From JAEUIX01 sp964611125 (GTDB lineage Bacteria; Planctomycetota; Phycisphaerae; Phycisphaerales; UBA1924): a stretch of DNA of 64,000 bases. The stretch covers positions 1-64,000 of the forward strand of contig CAZSZO010000010.1 of assembly GCA_964611125.1 (NCBI GenBank), in the 5' to 3' direction. Below, piece by piece: positions 42,200-51,186 of this stretch. The notes below the pieces were generated by a model. It was not told the origin of the DNA and ran no database searches. It saw only the letters and a list, made by a program, of their open reading frames with translations. Position numbers and translations under genes: made by a program. Positions within the stretch are counted from its first letter, which is position 1; every line of letters begins with the position of its first letter.

Positions 42200-43534
42200 T
42201 TAGAGCAGTTCCATCATGCCGTCGTAGGCCATTTCGACGGGGATCGGCCAGCCGAGGCGCCGCAGCTCCTGCTTGATGAACGCCCCTTTCAGCAGCAGGC
42301 GATCATCATCGTGGACGTGGTCGTGGTGGGTGACGAGCCACCGCTTGGCGCCGACGAGCTTTGCGAACAGGCAGGCGTTGGTGAGGCTGGTGTGCCCCCA
42401 GCCGATCTTCTTGCTGTACTCGTCGTTGAAGTACTGGGCCTCGGCGATCAGGATATCGACCCCCTGGAAGAACTCGATCTGCTCGGTGTGCGGCTGGAGC
42501 ACCGGGGAGCCGGGGCCAGCCGAGCGCGGGTCGCCCAGATAGCCCTGGAGAAACTCGTTGTCGGTGAGGTAACCGATGGTGACGCCGCCGGCCTCGATCT
42601 TGAAGCAGAGCGTGGCCCCGGGGTGGTTGGCGAAACCCCAGTGCACCTTGATGGCGCCGAGGTTGAGGGGATTTTCCTTGAGGTGATGGAACCTCATGGT
42701 GGCGGCCATGTCGTTCATCTCGACGGGGAAGTAGTCGCGATCGAGCTGACCCTGGAAGATGCTGCGGAGGTCCTTGCGGAAACCGCTGCCGCCGTAGATA
42801 TCGAGCTGAAAGCCGGAGACGTAGGCGGGTGCGAAGAACGGGAAGCCCTGGATGTGGTCCCAGTGGGTGTGGCCGATGATGATGGGGATCGAACGTGGCC
42901 CCTGTTTGACGAGTTCGAGCCCGAGGTCGCGGATGCCCGTACCGGCGTCGAAGACCACGACCTGTTCGCCGACGCGGACCTCAAGGCAGGAGGTATTCCC
43001 GCCGTGGCGGACGGTGGCCCGACCAGGGACTGGGAGCGAGCCGCGGGTGCCCCAGAGGCGGAAGTAGCCGCGAGAGGTGTCGAGTTTGGGGAGGTAGACC
43101 TCGCCGCCGGCGCCGGGCTCGACGTGGGCGGCGACGGGGCGTGCGGGGGTGGTGTTGGCGAAGAAGGCGCCGACGAGATCGAGGACCTGCTGGCGGCGGA
43201 AGGGCTTGGTGAGGAAGCCGAAGGCGCCGAGCTCCTCGGCCCGCTGGACGTCGGCGGGAAAGGTGCGGGCGGAGCACATGATGACGCCGACGTGGGCGGT
43301 GGTCGGGGCGGTCTTGAGGATGCGCAGGGCGTCGATGCCGTGGACCTTGGGCATCATGATGTCGAGGATGACCAAGGCGGGCTGCAGGTCGCGCACCATG
43401 TCGAGGCACGCTTGGCCGTCCTCGGCGTGGCCGACGACGACATAGCCAGCCTCGCCCAGGATGCGGGTGAGCATCAGGGCGGTTTCGGGGGAGTCCTCGG
43501 CAATGACGATGCGCGGACCGGGATGGGCGACCAT
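42200..43534 (-). CDS. Receiver domain fused to a metallo-beta-lactamase-fold hydrolase
   Basis: A 444-residue protein. REC (about 5-125) has the acidic pair in IVIAEDSPETA, phospho-Asp in LVILDIMMPKVHG and Lys in FLTKPF. It is followed by an MBL-fold domain starting GTRGSLPVPG with GGNTSCLEV. Metal ligands are visible in IIGHTHWDHIQGFPFF (HxHxDH), a further Asp in LTDNEF, and His in WGHTSL and THHDHVHDDD. The fold resembles PhnP/RNase Z-like phosphodiesterases, so phosphorylation may gate hydrolysis of a phosphodiester or second messenger. ATG 43534 starts the REC domain directly. Likely an operon with the REC-HPt gene. Confidence 0.9.
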   Translation of the reverse strand: MVAHPGPRIVIAEDSPETALMLTRILGEAGYVVVGHAEDGQACLDMVRDLQPALVILDIMMPKVHGIDALRILKTAPTTAHVGVIMCSARTFPADVQRAEELGAFGFLTKPFRRQQVLDLVGAFFANTTPARPVAAHVEPGAGGEVYLPKLDTSRGYFRLWGTRGSLPVPGRATVRHGGNTSCLEVRVGEQVVVFDAGTGIRDLGLELVKQGPRSIPIIIGHTHWDHIQGFPFFAPAYVSGFQLDIYGGSGFRKDLRSIFQGQLDRDYFPVEMNDMAATMRFHHLKENPLNLGAIKVHWGFANHPGATLCFKIEAGGVTIGYLTDNEFLQGYLGDPRSAGPGSPVLQPHTEQIEFFQGVDILIAEAQYFNDEYSKKIGWGHTSLTNACLFAKLVGAKRWLVTHHDHVHDDDRLLLKGAFIKQELRRLGWPIPVEMAYDGMMELL

Positions 43535-43813
43535 GCTGTCAGCCTCCAAATGCAACCCCCTTACCCCGCCCACCCCCCGCCCCATCCCACCCCCCCACTG
43601 GCCGCGTTGGGAAGTTCGTCGACCAGCCCATGGTACTGATTCAGACGGAGCCCGTACGGGCCGATTATTCCCGGGCCTTCCCGGGTCACCCAGACCCCCA
43701 ATCGGCGCAGGCGTTCGGGTATGCTTAGGGCCGGGTTTGGGCGAGGCGCCGGGATGGCGCGGTCGGGTCGTCCGCATCAGACTCCGGGGACTCCACCCCA
43801 CAGGATTCCAGAC

Positions 43814-44551
43814 ATGAGCACGGCGTCAAAGAAGGCCTCGCGGATCGCCCCCAAGACCGGACCGACCCCGCCGGCTCGCCCGGTGGCCGCGAAGCTGGCG
43901 AAGCCCGACGGTAAGCTGCCCAAGGCGGAAGCCAAGCCCGCGCGGGCGGATGACAAGGCCGCGCGGCTCGAAACGCAGAAAGAGGACTCCATGAAGATCA
44001 ACGTGAAGCGTTCCCCCGAGGCCGGCGAAGAGGCGTCTCCGGAGAATCTGGACAAGGTGCGGGACATTCTCTTCGGCTCGCAGGTGCGCGAGCAGCAGAA
44101 GCGCTTCCAGCGGATCGAAGACCGCCTGGCCAAGGACGTGGCCGACCTGCGCGACGAACTGCTCAAGCGGCTGAGCTCGCTTGAGAACTATGTCAAGGGC
44201 GAGGTGGACACGATCATGGACAAGCTCAAGGAGGAGCACACCGCCCGCACGACGGCGGTCCGCGAGATCAACGGTGAGATCTCCGACAACCACAAGGCGG
44301 CCGAGAAGCGGGCCGGGGAGCTCGACACGAAGATGACCGACGCGGTGCGCGAGCTGCGCAAGTCGGTGCTCGAGCAGTCCAAGTCGCTCCGCGACGAGAT
44401 CTCATCGGCCAACCAGGCGTCGACCGCGGCGGCGGAGAAGGGCATTTCCACGCTCCGCAACGACAAGACGGATCGCCTGGCGCTTGCCGACCTGCTGACC
44501 GAGGTGGCGATGAAGCTCAAGGGCGAGATGAAGATGCCCAAGGGCTCGTGA
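43814..44551 (+). CDS. Coiled-coil protein of the GTPase/OmpA module
   Basis: A 245-residue soluble protein, not recognised as a named family. Residues 1-60 are Lys/Ala/Pro-rich and basic; from about 75 to 225 nearly every residue fits a long alpha-helical coiled coil rich in Glu, Lys, Asp and Arg (for example RIEDRLAKDVADLRDELLKR). The C-terminus (ALADLLTEVAMKLKGEMKMP) is a short amphipathic helix. It has no signal or membrane helix, so it is cytoplasmic. It is the first of three co-directional genes, 33 bases before the OmpA gene, and is likely to oligomerise or scaffold. A Met at residue 60 (MKINVKRS) could be an alternative start. Confidence 0.8.
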   Translation: MSTASKKASRIAPKTGPTPPARPVAAKLAKPDGKLPKAEAKPARADDKAARLETQKEDSMKINVKRSPEAGEEASPENLDKVRDILFGSQVREQQKRFQRIEDRLAKDVADLRDELLKRLSSLENYVKGEVDTIMDKLKEEHTARTTAVREINGEISDNHKAAEKRAGELDTKMTDAVRELRKSVLEQSKSLRDEISSANQASTAAAEKGISTLRNDKTDRLALADLLTEVAMKLKGEMKMPKGS

Positions 44552-44584
44552 GCGTCGGCCTGAACATCGATTGCCAGGAGCACC

Positions 44585-46513
44585 ATGCCCGAGGGCCCGA
44601 CCAGCTCCACCAGCGCCTCCCCCACCGCCGCCCGAGCGAGCGCCCGCGCGCCCGACCCGGCGGCCGGGGCGTCCGCGCCGGCGCCGGCTGAGTCGGCCGG
44701 GGTGAGCGCCGAGCTGGAGGTCATCCGGGGGATCATCGTCGGCCCGGATCGCGAGCGGGTGAGCCGCGTGGAGCACCGGCTGGACAGCCCGACGCTGCGG
44801 GCCCGGGAGCTGAGCGAGGCCCTGCCGGAGGCGATCGCCATCCGCGCAGCGAAAGACCAGCAGCTGGCCCGGGCGCTGGGGCCCACGATCGAGGCCTCGC
44901 TGAAGCGGACGGTGGCCAAGAACCCGCAGCCGCTGGTCGATGCGATCTTCCCGATCATCGGCCCGGCGATCCGCAAGGCCATCGGCGAGTCGCTGCAGCG
45001 GATGCTGCAGGAGCTTTCGGGGGCCCTCGAGCAGCAGTTCTCGATCCGCTCGCTCCGCTGGCGGCTCGAGGCCTGGAAGACGGGCAAGAGCTTCGCGGAG
45101 GTGGTGCTGCTGCACACCCTTCAGTATCAGGTCGAGCAGGCCTTTCTGATCCACCGCGAGACCGGTCTGGTGCTGGCGCATCTGGCGATCGCGTCGGTGA
45201 ACGCGGAGGACCCCAACAGCGTCGCGGCGATGCTGACGGCGCTGCGCGACTTCATGCGCGACTCCACCAAGACCTCGGAAGATCTCGAGGGCTTCAAGAC
45301 CGGCGGCGGCAGGCATGTGTGGGTGGAGGGGGGGCCCAGGGCGGTGCTGGCGCTGTGGATCACCGGGGCGCCCAATGAGTCGCTGCGGCCCCGAATGCAG
45401 GAGGCCCTTGAGAGCGTTCACCTCCAGTTCGCCCAGGAACTGGGCGAGTTCCAGGGCGACGCGGCGCCATTCGCCAACGCCGCGCCGATTCTGGAGCCGC
45501 TGCTGGGCGCGGTGCGGCAGCAGCAGGCGGAGCCGATGCCCAGGGTCTCGCCGGTGGTGTGGGTGATCCTGGCCGTGCTCGTAGGACTCGGGGCGTGGTG
45601 GGGCGTTTCGTGGTGGATCGCCGCGCGGGACTTCGATCGGGCGGTGGGCGCGCTGCGCAGCACGCCGGGCGTGTTCGTCACTGAGGTCGGCGGCGGGGGC
45701 GCGGGCGGCAAGCGGTTCATCGGCGGGCTGCGCGACCCCCTGGCCGATGACCCCATGAAGGTGCTCACCGACGCGGGGGTGCGGGCCCAGGATGTGGAAC
45801 TGCGGTTCAAGGCGTTCCAGTCGCTGGATGAGTCGTTTGTCAGTCTCCGGGTGCGCGCCGCGCTCAACCCTCCCGCTTCCGTTGAGCTGAGTCTCGCCGG
45901 GGGCAAGCTCACAGCCAAGGGGCGGGCCTCGCACCCCTGGATCGCCGGGGCTCGCCGCGCGGCGGCCCAGATCCCCGGGGTGACCAAGTTCGACGACTCG
46001 GAGCTGGTCGACCTCGATCTTGAGCAGCTTGAGATCCTGCGGGGCGAGGCCCAGGGGCTGAGCGTCCGCTTCATCTTCGCGTCCACCGAACTTGCCAAGG
46101 GCCAGGATGAGCCGCTCAACCGCCTCGCGGCGACCCTGCTGGACATGTACGAACTGGCGCGGCCGGCGGCGATCCAGATCAACGTGCAGGTCATCGGCAA
46201 CACCGACGGCTCCGGGGTGGAGGAGCGCAACGTCCGGCTCAGCCGCGACCGGGCTGACCGGGTCGTGACGCTGCTCGTGGCCCGGGGCATCCCCGCGCAG
46301 GACCTGACGGCGGTGGGCGTGGGGTCGACGCTGCCGATGGCCCAGGAGACGACGGAGGCCGCCAAGGAGCGCAACCGCTACGCAGGGATCAAGGTGCTGC
46401 TGAGCGAGGCCCCGCTCCAGCTTCGCGGCGGGGCGCCGGGGCGGCCCGGCGGCGAACTGCGCCCCCCACTCCCGCCCGAGGGCGAGCGGTCCGAAGGGAG
46501 CGGCGTCCCATGA
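44585..46513 (+). CDS. Inner-membrane protein with periplasmic BON-like and OmpA domains
   Basis: A 642-residue protein in two halves. The cytoplasmic N-terminal 320 residues (Ala/Pro/Ser-rich leader, then helices) have no recognised domain. One membrane helix at about 322-343 (VVWVILAVLVGLGAWW) is followed by a periplasmic BON-like region (about 400-475) and an OmpA/MotB peptidoglycan-binding domain (about 494-608). The latter shows GNTDGSG, LSRDRADRVV and KERNRYAGIKVLL, so the Asp and Arg that bind diaminopimelate are kept. The C-terminal 30 residues are Pro/Gly-rich. Its stop overlaps the GTPase start by four bases. It could tie a cytoplasmic GTPase to the cell wall. Confidence 0.85.
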   Translation: MPEGPTSSTSASPTAARASARAPDPAAGASAPAPAESAGVSAELEVIRGIIVGPDRERVSRVEHRLDSPTLRARELSEALPEAIAIRAAKDQQLARALGPTIEASLKRTVAKNPQPLVDAIFPIIGPAIRKAIGESLQRMLQELSGALEQQFSIRSLRWRLEAWKTGKSFAEVVLLHTLQYQVEQAFLIHRETGLVLAHLAIASVNAEDPNSVAAMLTALRDFMRDSTKTSEDLEGFKTGGGRHVWVEGGPRAVLALWITGAPNESLRPRMQEALESVHLQFAQELGEFQGDAAPFANAAPILEPLLGAVRQQQAEPMPRVSPVVWVILAVLVGLGAWWGVSWWIAARDFDRAVGALRSTPGVFVTEVGGGGAGGKRFIGGLRDPLADDPMKVLTDAGVRAQDVELRFKAFQSLDESFVSLRVRAALNPPASVELSLAGGKLTAKGRASHPWIAGARRAAAQIPGVTKFDDSELVDLDLEQLEILRGEAQGLSVRFIFASTELAKGQDEPLNRLAATLLDMYELARPAAIQINVQVIGNTDGSGVEERNVRLSRDRADRVVTLLVARGIPAQDLTAVGVGSTLPMAQETTEAAKERNRYAGIKVLLSEAPLQLRGGAPGRPGGELRPPLPPEGERSEGSGVP

Positions 46514-47022
46514 TCCAGAAGAAGATCTGCATGCTGGGCGCTTTCGCGGTGGGCAAAACAAGCCTGGTGGCGCGGTTCGTGCGCAGCCAGTTCAGCGAGA
46601 AGTACCAGACCACCGTGGGCGTCAAGATTGACCGTAAGGACCTCACCGTCGAGGGCACGGCCTGCACGCTGATGCTCTGGGACCTCGCCGGAGAGGACGA
46701 GTTCAACAAGGTGCAGACGAGCTATCTGCGCGGGGCCTCCGGGGCGTTCTTCGTCGTCGACGGCACGCGCGGTGCGACGCTCGACAAGGCGCTGGAATTG
46801 CGAGATCGGGCGACCGCCGCGGTCGGCGAGATCCCGCACCTGTTCATCATCAACAAGGCCGACCTGTCCGACCAGTGGGAAGTGACGCAGGCCCGGCTGG
46901 ATGAGCTGACCGCCGGGGGCGCGGGTGTGACGCGGGGCAGCGCCAAGTCGGGCGAAGGGGTCGAGGAGTCGTTCGCGCTGCTCGCGAGCAGAATGCTGGG
47001 CGCGCACGGCGGGCAGGGCTGA
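46510..47022 (+). CDS. Rab/Ras-like small GTPase
   Basis: A 170-residue Ras-superfamily GTPase of eukaryote-like size. G1 is GAFAVGKT (10-17), the switch I Thr is 34/35 in YQTTVGVKI, G3 is WDLAGED (57-63), G4 is NKAD (115-118) and G5 is GSAK. The position equivalent to Ras Gln61 is Glu62, and Ras Gly12/Gly13 are Phe12/Ala13, suggesting slow intrinsic hydrolysis and a need for a GAP. There is no C-terminal prenylation Cys. It is translationally coupled to the OmpA protein, its most probable membrane partner. MglA-type motility GTPases are a different subgroup. Confidence 0.93.
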   Translation: MIQKKICMLGAFAVGKTSLVARFVRSQFSEKYQTTVGVKIDRKDLTVEGTACTLMLWDLAGEDEFNKVQTSYLRGASGAFFVVDGTRGATLDKALELRDRATAAVGEIPHLFIINKADLSDQWEVTQARLDELTAGGAGVTRGSAKSGEGVEESFALLASRMLGAHGGQG

Positions 47023-47080
47023 TTCGGGCGAACGCGGGAAGCCGCGGAACGCAGCCGGTCCCAGCGGCTCATGGATTGTG

Positions 47081-47123
47081 GTCAGGCGAGGGTCAAGCGA
47101 GGATCAGGCAAGCATCAGGCGAG
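47081..47123. repeat. Degenerate 10-12 bp tandem repeat
   Basis: Four imperfect units built on GRTCAGGCGA (GTCAGGCGAG, GGTCAAGCGA, GGATCAGGCA, then AGCATCAGGCGAG) run into the last codons of the DUF1501 gene. It has no recognised function; the convergent gap 47023-47114 otherwise shows no clear terminator. Confidence 0.45.
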
Positions 47124-48668
47124 GAGCTTGTCGACGACCGTGCCGTGCACATCGGTGAGCCGGAAGTTCCGCCCCTGGAACCGGTAGGTGAGCTTGGTGT
47201 GGTCGAGGCCCAGCAGGTGCAGGATGGTTGCCTGCAGGTCGTGGACGTGGACGGCATCCTGGGTGACGAAATAGCCAAGTTCATCGGTGGCGCCGTAGGT
47301 GCAGCCGCGTCTAAGCCCGCCTCCCGCCATCCAGATCGTGAAGGCGTGCGGGTGATGATCGCGACCGAGGAAGGTGGAGCCGCCGCGCGCCTCATTCATC
47401 GGCGTTCGACCGAACTCGCCGGCCCAGACCACGAGCGTGTCATCGAGGAGCCCGAGCCGCTTGAGGTCGGCCACCAGCGCGGCGGAGGCCTGGTCGGTCT
47501 CCTTGCAACGGGCGGGGAGGGAGTGGAGCAGGTCGTCAGAAGCGCCAGTGCCGTGGCTGTCCCACCCCCAGTGATAGAGCTGCACAAATCGCACTCCCCG
47601 CTGCAGCAACCGGCGGGCCAGCAGGCAGTTGTTGGCGAAGCTGATCTGACCGGGCTGGGTTCCGTACATGGCGTGAACCTCGGGCGGCTCGCCCGCGATG
47701 TCCATGAGTTCGGGAACGCTCGCCTGCATGCGGTAGGCGAGCTCGTACTGGGCGATGCGGGTGGCGATTTCGGGGTCGCCCGTGCGGCCGAGGGCGATGG
47801 TGTTGAGGTCCGCCAGGGCGTCGAGGGAATCGCGCCGCACTTCGGCGGAGACGCCGGGCGGGTTCGAGACGTGCAGCACCGGATCGCCTCGCGAACGGAA
47901 TTGAGTGCCCTGGTGGACGGAGGGGAGGAAGCCGCTCGACCAGAGCGCGCTTCCGCCATCGGGCCCGCTGGGCCCGCTGGTGAGCACCACAAACCCGGGC
48001 AGATCGCGGTTCTCTGACCCCAGGCCATAACTGACCCACGAGCCCATGCTCGGCCGCCCGGCGAGTTGGGAACCGGTGTGCACAAAGAGCTGGGCCGGAG
48101 CATGGTTGAAGTGATCGGTCTTCATGGACCGGATGATGGTGAGCTCGTCGGCGATCTTGGCGAGGTTGGGGAGCAGCTCGCTGATCACCGCCCCGCTGGC
48201 GCCGTGCTGGGCGAACCGGTACGGGCTCTTGAGGCACTTGGGCTGCCCGCGGATGAACGCGAATCGCTCACCCTGGGTGAAGCTGTCGGGGCAGGGAAGG
48301 CCATCCAGTTCGATCAGCCGCGGTTTGGGGTCGAACAGGTCGAGCTGGGAGGGCGCCCCGGCCATGTGAAGGAAGACCACACGCTTGGCCCGCGGGGTGA
48401 AATGGGGCGGATTCGATGCGGTGGGCCCGGGGCCGAGCTGCGCTCGCCCGCCGACGAGGGCGACTGAATCCGCCGAGGCTGCTTCGCTGAGCAGCGACGC
48501 CAGCGCGGCGACGCCGACGCCGCTCGCGCAGTGGCCGAAGAACTGACGGCGCGTGATCGCCAGCAACTCGGCGGCCGACCGTGCAGGTTGTGCGTGGCCT
48601 GGCGATGGGAACCGGGGATCGCTGCTGTCGCGGGCGGCGGGATCGGTCAAGGCAAGCTCCTCATTCAC
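47115..48668 (-). CDS. DUF1501 protein (alkaline-phosphatase/sulfatase superfamily), Tat-exported
   Basis: A 517-residue protein of the DUF1501 family. Its N-terminus carries a twin-arginine signal at about residues 40-60 (TRRQFFGHCASGVGVAAL). Typical family motifs follow: VVFLHMAGAPSQLDLFDPKP, SMKTDHFNHAPAQLFVHTGS, YHWGWDSHG, VVWAGEFGRTPM and GRDHHPHAFT, whose Asp/His residues are candidate metal ligands. In Planctomycetes DUF1501 genes are regularly paired with PSCyt1/DUF1549/DUF1553 genes, as here (four-base overlap at 48665-48668). The reaction is not established; a role in breaking down complex polysaccharides is often proposed. Confidence 0.92.
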   Translation of the reverse strand: MNEELALTDPAARDSSDPRFPSPGHAQPARSAAELLAITRRQFFGHCASGVGVAALASLLSEAASADSVALVGGRAQLGPGPTASNPPHFTPRAKRVVFLHMAGAPSQLDLFDPKPRLIELDGLPCPDSFTQGERFAFIRGQPKCLKSPYRFAQHGASGAVISELLPNLAKIADELTIIRSMKTDHFNHAPAQLFVHTGSQLAGRPSMGSWVSYGLGSENRDLPGFVVLTSGPSGPDGGSALWSSGFLPSVHQGTQFRSRGDPVLHVSNPPGVSAEVRRDSLDALADLNTIALGRTGDPEIATRIAQYELAYRMQASVPELMDIAGEPPEVHAMYGTQPGQISFANNCLLARRLLQRGVRFVQLYHWGWDSHGTGASDDLLHSLPARCKETDQASAALVADLKRLGLLDDTLVVWAGEFGRTPMNEARGGSTFLGRDHHPHAFTIWMAGGGLRRGCTYGATDELGYFVTQDAVHVHDLQATILHLLGLDHTKLTYRFQGRNFRLTDVHGTVVDKLLA

Positions 48669-51142
48669 CCCTTGGTCAGGGCCTCGTCAAGGTTGAGCAC
48701 GACGTTGGCGACGATCGTCCACGCGGCGAGGCTGCTGGGATCAAGGTCGGTCGGTCGGCCGACTGGGAACAAGCCGAGCAGCGCTTCGCGGGCGGGGCCA
48801 TCGGCTTGGAACCGCGCCAGCTCGGCGCTGAAGAGCGCCACCAGTCGAGCCCGCTCGGGCGCCTCTGGCGCACGGGCGAGCACCCGCCGGAACATCAGCG
48901 CGGCCCGCTCATCGTCGCTCCCGCCCGAACGCATCGCAACGACCGCCAGCCCGATGGCCGGCTCGATGAACGCCGGGTCGTTCAGCGTGAGGAGCGCCTG
49001 GAGGGGCGTATTGCTGCGCGAGCGGCGGGCGCAGGAGACCTGCCGCTGCGGCGCGTCGAACGTCGTGAAGGCGGGATGCGGCGATGATCGCTTCCAGTAG
49101 GTGTACACCGAGCGGCGCCGCCGGTCCGGCCCCTGGCTCTCGACCCACTGCTCGCCTGAGTACGGGCTCGCCCACACGCCGGCGGGCTGGGGCGGAAAGA
49201 CAGGGGGACCGCCGACAGTCCGGCTGAGGATGCCGCCCGCCGCGAGGGCCTGATCGCGGATCATCTCGCCGGGCAGGCGAAACCGCGGCCCGCGGGCCAG
49301 GAGTCGATTCTGAGGGTCGCGTTCGAGCGCTTCCGACGAGATGGCGCTCGACTGCCGGTACGTCGCCGAGGTCACGATGAGCTTGAGCATCGCCTTCTGG
49401 CGCCAGCCTGTCGAGACCATCTCGCAGGCGAGCCAGTCGAGGAGCTCGGGGTGGCTGGGTGGTGAGCCGCGGGTTCCGAAGTCGTCGCTCGTCTCGACAA
49501 TCCCTGCGCCGAAGCACGCCTCCCACAGCCGGTTCACCGCGACCCGCGCCGTGAGGGGGTTCTCAGGGGAGACCAGCCAGCGGGCCAGGACCAGCCGGTC
49601 GGCCCGCGACCCGGCCCCGGATGGCGGCGACGGGAGCGGTGGCAGCACCTCCGGAACGCCGGGCGTCACCTCCTCCTCCGGGCTCAGGAAGCTTCCCTTG
49701 GCGAGCACATGGGTCACCCTCGGGGTCGGCAGCTCGCGCATGACCTGGGCGGTGCGCGGCAGGGCCAGCCGAGCCTCGATCACGGAGAGGCGGGCCCGCG
49801 CCGCCCGCCGCTCGATGGAGGCGTCGGGCGGAAGCGCGATCAGCCGCATGCGAAGATCGGCGGCCTCGGCCTCGAGCGACGGGCGGGAAGGGTCGGGTAG
49901 CGGGATGACCGGGCTGACGACCTCGATCTCGGCCCGGTCGGTCTGCCTGGTCTCGGCGGGTGAGTTGTTGAAGAACGCGAACAGCCGGTAGTAGTCCCGC
50001 TGGGTGAACGGGTCGTACTTGTGGTCGTGGCACTGGGCGCACCCCAGCGTGCTGCCGAGCCAGACGCTGGCGGTGGTCGCCGCGCGGTCCATGACGGCGT
50101 TGACCCGCTGCTCCTCCGGGTCGGTGCCGCCCTCCTCGTTGATCATCGTGCAGCGGTGGAAGCCCGTCGCGACATGCTGATCGACCGTCGCCCCCGGCAG
50201 CAGGTCGCCGGCGAGTTGCTCGATGGTGAACTGGTCAAAGGGCATATCGGCGTTGATGGCGCTGATGACCCAATCGCGGAAGGGCCACATGGTCCAGGCG
50301 AGGTCCTTCTCGTAGCCGCGCGAGTCGGCGTAGCGGGCCAGGTCGAGCCAGGGGCCGGCCCAGCGCTCGCCAAAGTGCGGCGAAGCCAGCAGCCGGTCAA
50401 CAGCCCGCTCATATGCACCGGGCCGGTCGTCGGCCAGGAACGCGTCGACTTCAGCAACGGTTGGCGGCAGGCCGGTGAGGTCGAGGCTGGCTCGGCGGAG
50501 CAGCACGGCCGGCGCCGCCTCGGGCGAGGGGGCAAGGCCTTCACGCTCAAGGCGGGCCAGGATGAAACGGTCGATCGGCGAACGAACCCAGGTTCGAGCC
50601 AGCTCGCTGTGCTGAGGCGGCGGCGTCGGTCGAACGGGGGGCTCGTACGCCCAGTGCTTCCGCGCCGGTTCGCCATCAGCCACGATGTCGTCGGGCCACG
50701 GGGCCCCTGCGGCGATCCAGGCCGCGATCGCCGAGACCTGCTCTGCAGGGAGAAGCGGCCGCTCAAAGGGCATCGGAGAGTCTTCGCCCTCACCCCTCAT
50801 GCGCTGGATGAGCGGGCTGGCGGCGGGGTCGCCGGGGACGATCGCCGGACCCTCCCTGCCGCCTTGCAGGAGGGCCGCGCGCGAGTCGACGCGCAATCGC
50901 CCGCTCTGACGACCCCGCGCGTGGCACTCAAAGCACGCAGTCTTGAGGATCGGCAGGACCCGCCCGGCAAAGTCGGGCCCCGGCTGCCCGGCTTCAGGGG
51001 CTGGGGCTGACGCGGCGCGACCCGCGGCCTCGGGCGGCGGTTCGGCAGGCCTCTGGGGCCCCGCGCTGAACAGGCCCGCGGCCCCGGCCCCGAGGGCCAG
51101 CAGCGGAATCGGCAGCAGGTGAGTGAGCGAGCGGTGTGGCAT
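48665..51142 (-). CDS. PSCyt1/DUF1549/DUF1553 protein (planctomycete cytochrome)
   Basis: An 825-residue exported protein. After a signal peptide (LLPIPLLALGAGAAGLFSAG) a PSCyt1 cytochrome c-like domain contains the heme motif CFECH at about residue 95. DUF1549 follows (VRSPIDRFILARLEREGLAP; RWAGPWLDLARYADSRGYE; CAQCHDHKYDPF, a second CxxCH), and then DUF1553 (RLVLARWLVSPENPLTARVAVNRLW; NTPLQALLTLNDPAF). All quoted segments are partial. The second CxxCH suggests another heme. First gene of the pair with DUF1501. This is one of the strongest planctomycete markers in the window. Confidence 0.94.
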   Translation of the reverse strand: MPHRSLTHLLPIPLLALGAGAAGLFSAGPQRPAEPPPEAAGRAASAPAPEAGQPGPDFAGRVLPILKTACFECHARGRQSGRLRVDSRAALLQGGREGPAIVPGDPAASPLIQRMRGEGEDSPMPFERPLLPAEQVSAIAAWIAAGAPWPDDIVADGEPARKHWAYEPPVRPTPPPQHSELARTWVRSPIDRFILARLEREGLAPSPEAAPAVLLRRASLDLTGLPPTVAEVDAFLADDRPGAYERAVDRLLASPHFGERWAGPWLDLARYADSRGYEKDLAWTMWPFRDWVISAINADMPFDQFTIEQLAGDLLPGATVDQHVATGFHRCTMINEEGGTDPEEQRVNAVMDRAATTASVWLGSTLGCAQCHDHKYDPFTQRDYYRLFAFFNNSPAETRQTDRAEIEVVSPVIPLPDPSRPSLEAEAADLRMRLIALPPDASIERRAARARLSVIEARLALPRTAQVMRELPTPRVTHVLAKGSFLSPEEEVTPGVPEVLPPLPSPPSGAGSRADRLVLARWLVSPENPLTARVAVNRLWEACFGAGIVETSDDFGTRGSPPSHPELLDWLACEMVSTGWRQKAMLKLIVTSATYRQSSAISSEALERDPQNRLLARGPRFRLPGEMIRDQALAAGGILSRTVGGPPVFPPQPAGVWASPYSGEQWVESQGPDRRRRSVYTYWKRSSPHPAFTTFDAPQRQVSCARRSRSNTPLQALLTLNDPAFIEPAIGLAVVAMRSGGSDDERAALMFRRVLARAPEAPERARLVALFSAELARFQADGPAREALLGLFPVGRPTDLDPSSLAAWTIVANVVLNLDEALTKG

Positions 51143-51186
51143 GTGGGTTGGCCCAAGGTCCGAACGATCTCCAGCTCAGCACTCCA

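Noticed and set aside
43650..43661. 12-bp palindrome GCCCGTACGGGC in the divergent region before the GTPase module
   Set aside because: Perfect but short, and such GC palindromes are expected by chance at this composition. No second copy was seen nearby.
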